DNA from: Oscillospiraceae bacterium
Lineage (GTDB): Bacteria > Bacillota > Clostridia > Oscillospirales > Oscillospiraceae
NCBI GenBank assembly: GCA_902781745.1
Contig: CACZKM010000002.1
Coordinates: forward strand, 1-64,000
Reading direction: 5' to 3'
Length of the DNA: 64,000 nucleotides
Shown: piece after piece, positions 62,841-64,000 of the stretch
Numbering within the stretch: position 1 is the first letter of the stretch
How the letters are laid out: each line of letters opens with the position of its first letter
Position numbers and translations under genes: made by a program
Notes under the pieces: generated by a model
Seen by the model: only the letters and a program-made list of their open reading frames with translations
Told to the model about the DNA's origin: nothing
The model's database searches: none

Positions 62841-64000
62841 ATGCGCCTTTTGTCGATCCCCGCCTTTGTCCTTCTGGCTCTGGCCCTGGGCCGCCGCCGC
62901 CGGCTGTCTCTCCTGGAGACCGCCCCCTGGCTGCTGTGCGTCCTGGGGCTGGTTTGCTATGTGCTGGCTTTTTTCGGCCGGATGGGCTGGATCGACGGCC
63001 TTCTGCTGGCGGGTGGACTGGCCGCGGCCTGGGACCTCTTCTGCAGCCGTGGCCCCGCCCTGAAAAAGACCCTCCGGCGGGAGCTGGCCGACCCCTACCT
63101 GTGGACCTGCCTGGCTCTGCTGGCGGTCATGATTTTTTGCCTCCGGGGGGAACAGATCCTGGAGTGGGACGGCTACGGCTTCTGGGGGCCGGACACCAAG
63201 AGCCTCTACGCCCGGGAGGGCTTCGCCCCCCGGTACAGCAACGCCGCCTTCCGCTTCGGCAACTACACGCCCTTCGCCCAGATCATCTGGTGGTGGTTCG
63301 CCCACTTGGGGGGGAGCTACCAGGAGCGGTATCTCTTCTGGGGGTACTACATCTTCTGCGCCCTCCTTCTCTTCGCCCTGGGGGCCCAGTTCCGCCGCCG
63401 TCGGCCGGGGAATTCCCCGGTTGGGGCGGTGGTCATCCCCCTGTGCGCCGTGGCCCTTCCCGGGGTGGCCACCACCTCCTGGTACTGGGCCCTGGTGGTG
63501 GACCCCATGCTGGCCATCCTCTTTGGCACTGTGCTGGTCCACATCGTCCTCCGGCCCGGAGAGGGGGAGGACGGGTTCTGGAAGGTCCGGCTGGCCACCT
63601 ATCTGGCCGCCCTGGTCCTCACCAAGTCCATCGGCTTCCTGTGGGGGGGGCTGGCGGTGGTCTTTGCCTTCCTCTGGTGGCGGCGGGAGCGCCGGGACGG
63701 GCCCTTCCTTCTGGCCTCGGCTCTCACGGTGCTGGTCAGCGGGGGGAGCTGGTGGCTCTACTGCAAGGCCATGGACCGCAGCGGCTACCTCTCCGACAGC
63801 TTTGCCCACCGGGCGGGCCAGCGGCTGGCGGAGCTCCGGGCGGGGGACTTCCTGGCCACCGGGAACAACGGGGGCTACCTGGTCTCCTACCTGAAGGGCT
63901 TTTTCCTCACCCCCATCCACCAGGAGCACAGCATCGCCATTGACCTGCCCCCCTTCGCCCTCCTCGTCCTGCTCTTTGCCGGGGCGGTGGTGCTGTGGCG
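62841..64000 (+). CDS. Polytopic membrane protein, partial at window end
   Basis: At least 386 residues with no stop before the window ends; ATG at 62841 with AAGGAAGAAT upstream. Many hydrophobic helices (for example LLCVLGLVCYVLAFF, YLWTCLALLAVMIFCL, LAAWDLFC), and a large loop with EWDGYGFWGPDTKSLY and FGNYTPFAQIIWWWF near residue 120 that resembles GT-C glycosyltransferases. It may add sugars from a lipid-phosphate donor made by the GT2-GtrA protein. Assignment is tentative. Confidence 0.7.
   Translation, partial: MRLLSIPAFVLLALALGRRRRLSLLETAPWLLCVLGLVCYVLAFFGRMGWIDGLLLAGGLAAAWDLFCSRGPALKKTLRRELADPYLWTCLALLAVMIFCLRGEQILEWDGYGFWGPDTKSLYAREGFAPRYSNAAFRFGNYTPFAQIIWWWFAHLGGSYQERYLFWGYYIFCALLLFALGAQFRRRRPGNSPVGAVVIPLCAVALPGVATTSWYWALVVDPMLAILFGTVLVHIVLRPGEGEDGFWKVRLATYLAALVLTKSIGFLWGGLAVVFAFLWWRRERRDGPFLLASALTVLVSGGSWWLYCKAMDRSGYLSDSFAHRAGQRLAELRAGDFLATGNNGGYLVSYLKGFFLTPIHQEHSIAIDLPPFALLVLLFAGAVVLW

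Noticed and set aside
61692..63929. 745-codon minus-strand frame under the GT2-GtrA and membrane genes
   Set aside because: Pro/Gln/Gly-rich composition and no ribosome site; the plus-strand genes carry clear family motifs.

Overview
The window looks like a chromosomal segment of a GC-rich, spore-forming-lineage gut Firmicute, most likely a Clostridia of the Oscillospiraceae type (Flavonifractor/Lawsonibacter/Intestinimonas-like). This is inferred from the gene set (SLH-anchored surface enzymes, SepF, PepV, a CBS/DRTGG pyrophosphatase, a short clostridial-type ThiF, DUF815 and TIGR04076 proteins), from Firmicute-style promoters with 17-bp spacing, and from a codon third position strongly biased to G/C everywhere except one island. 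No species can be fixed from sequence alone.

Layout. 1-11.4 kb: a two-gene chromate transporter, a short MITE-like repeat, the dipeptidase pepV with a YheO-type regulator, secG, a large SLH-anchored phosphodiester glycosidase, sepF, an SLH-GH25 muramidase, and a degV/TetR pair that share a perfect operator. 11.4-22.2 kb: a lower-GC genomic island bounded by 60-bp direct repeats of the 3' part of a tRNA-Ala(GGC) gene. It carries a complete Wadjet anti-plasmid operon (jetABCD), a DUF5348 protein, an AAA/DUF4143 ATPase with iteron-like operators and a large serine recombinase. 22.2-32.8 kb: the functional tRNA-Ala, a histidine phosphatase-acetyltransferase fusion joined to a YgiQ radical-SAM gene, then a TPP-riboswitch-controlled thiamine operon thiSFGH-tenI-thiE-thiD-thiC. 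32.8-44 kb: a UvrD/PcrA-like helicase, a methyltransferase, a degenerate receiver fragment, flavodoxin, a CBS-type pyrophosphatase, tRNA-Thr(CGT), aminopeptidase P, a wall amidase, an SGNH hydrolase, a DUF815 ATPase and a TIGR04076 protein. 44-54.8 kb: ilvE, ilvD, lepA, an XRE regulator, an amino-acid ABC importer whose leader is a lysine riboswitch, an ACT protein, mnmE, and a DnaA-box cluster upstream of mnmE. 54.8-64 kb: an FAD-dependent dehydrogenase and a Sfp-type phosphopantetheinyl transferase, then a tightly packed operon MBOAT / SGNH-NodB fusion / acyl carrier protein / FkbH-like HAD / GT2-GtrA / polytopic membrane protein running off the window.

How parts fit together. The last operon is the best candidate for an undescribed system. 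The transferase can arm the carrier protein, the FkbH-like enzyme can load it (the known chemistry of that family is glyceryl-ACP from 1,3-bisphosphoglycerate), MBOAT can carry the acyl group across the membrane, and the SGNH-deacetylase fusion can move it to, or prepare, a surface glycan made by the GT2-GtrA lipid-linked route. The island is a classical defence island. The ABC importer, silent in sequence about its substrate, is assigned to lysine from its riboswitch.
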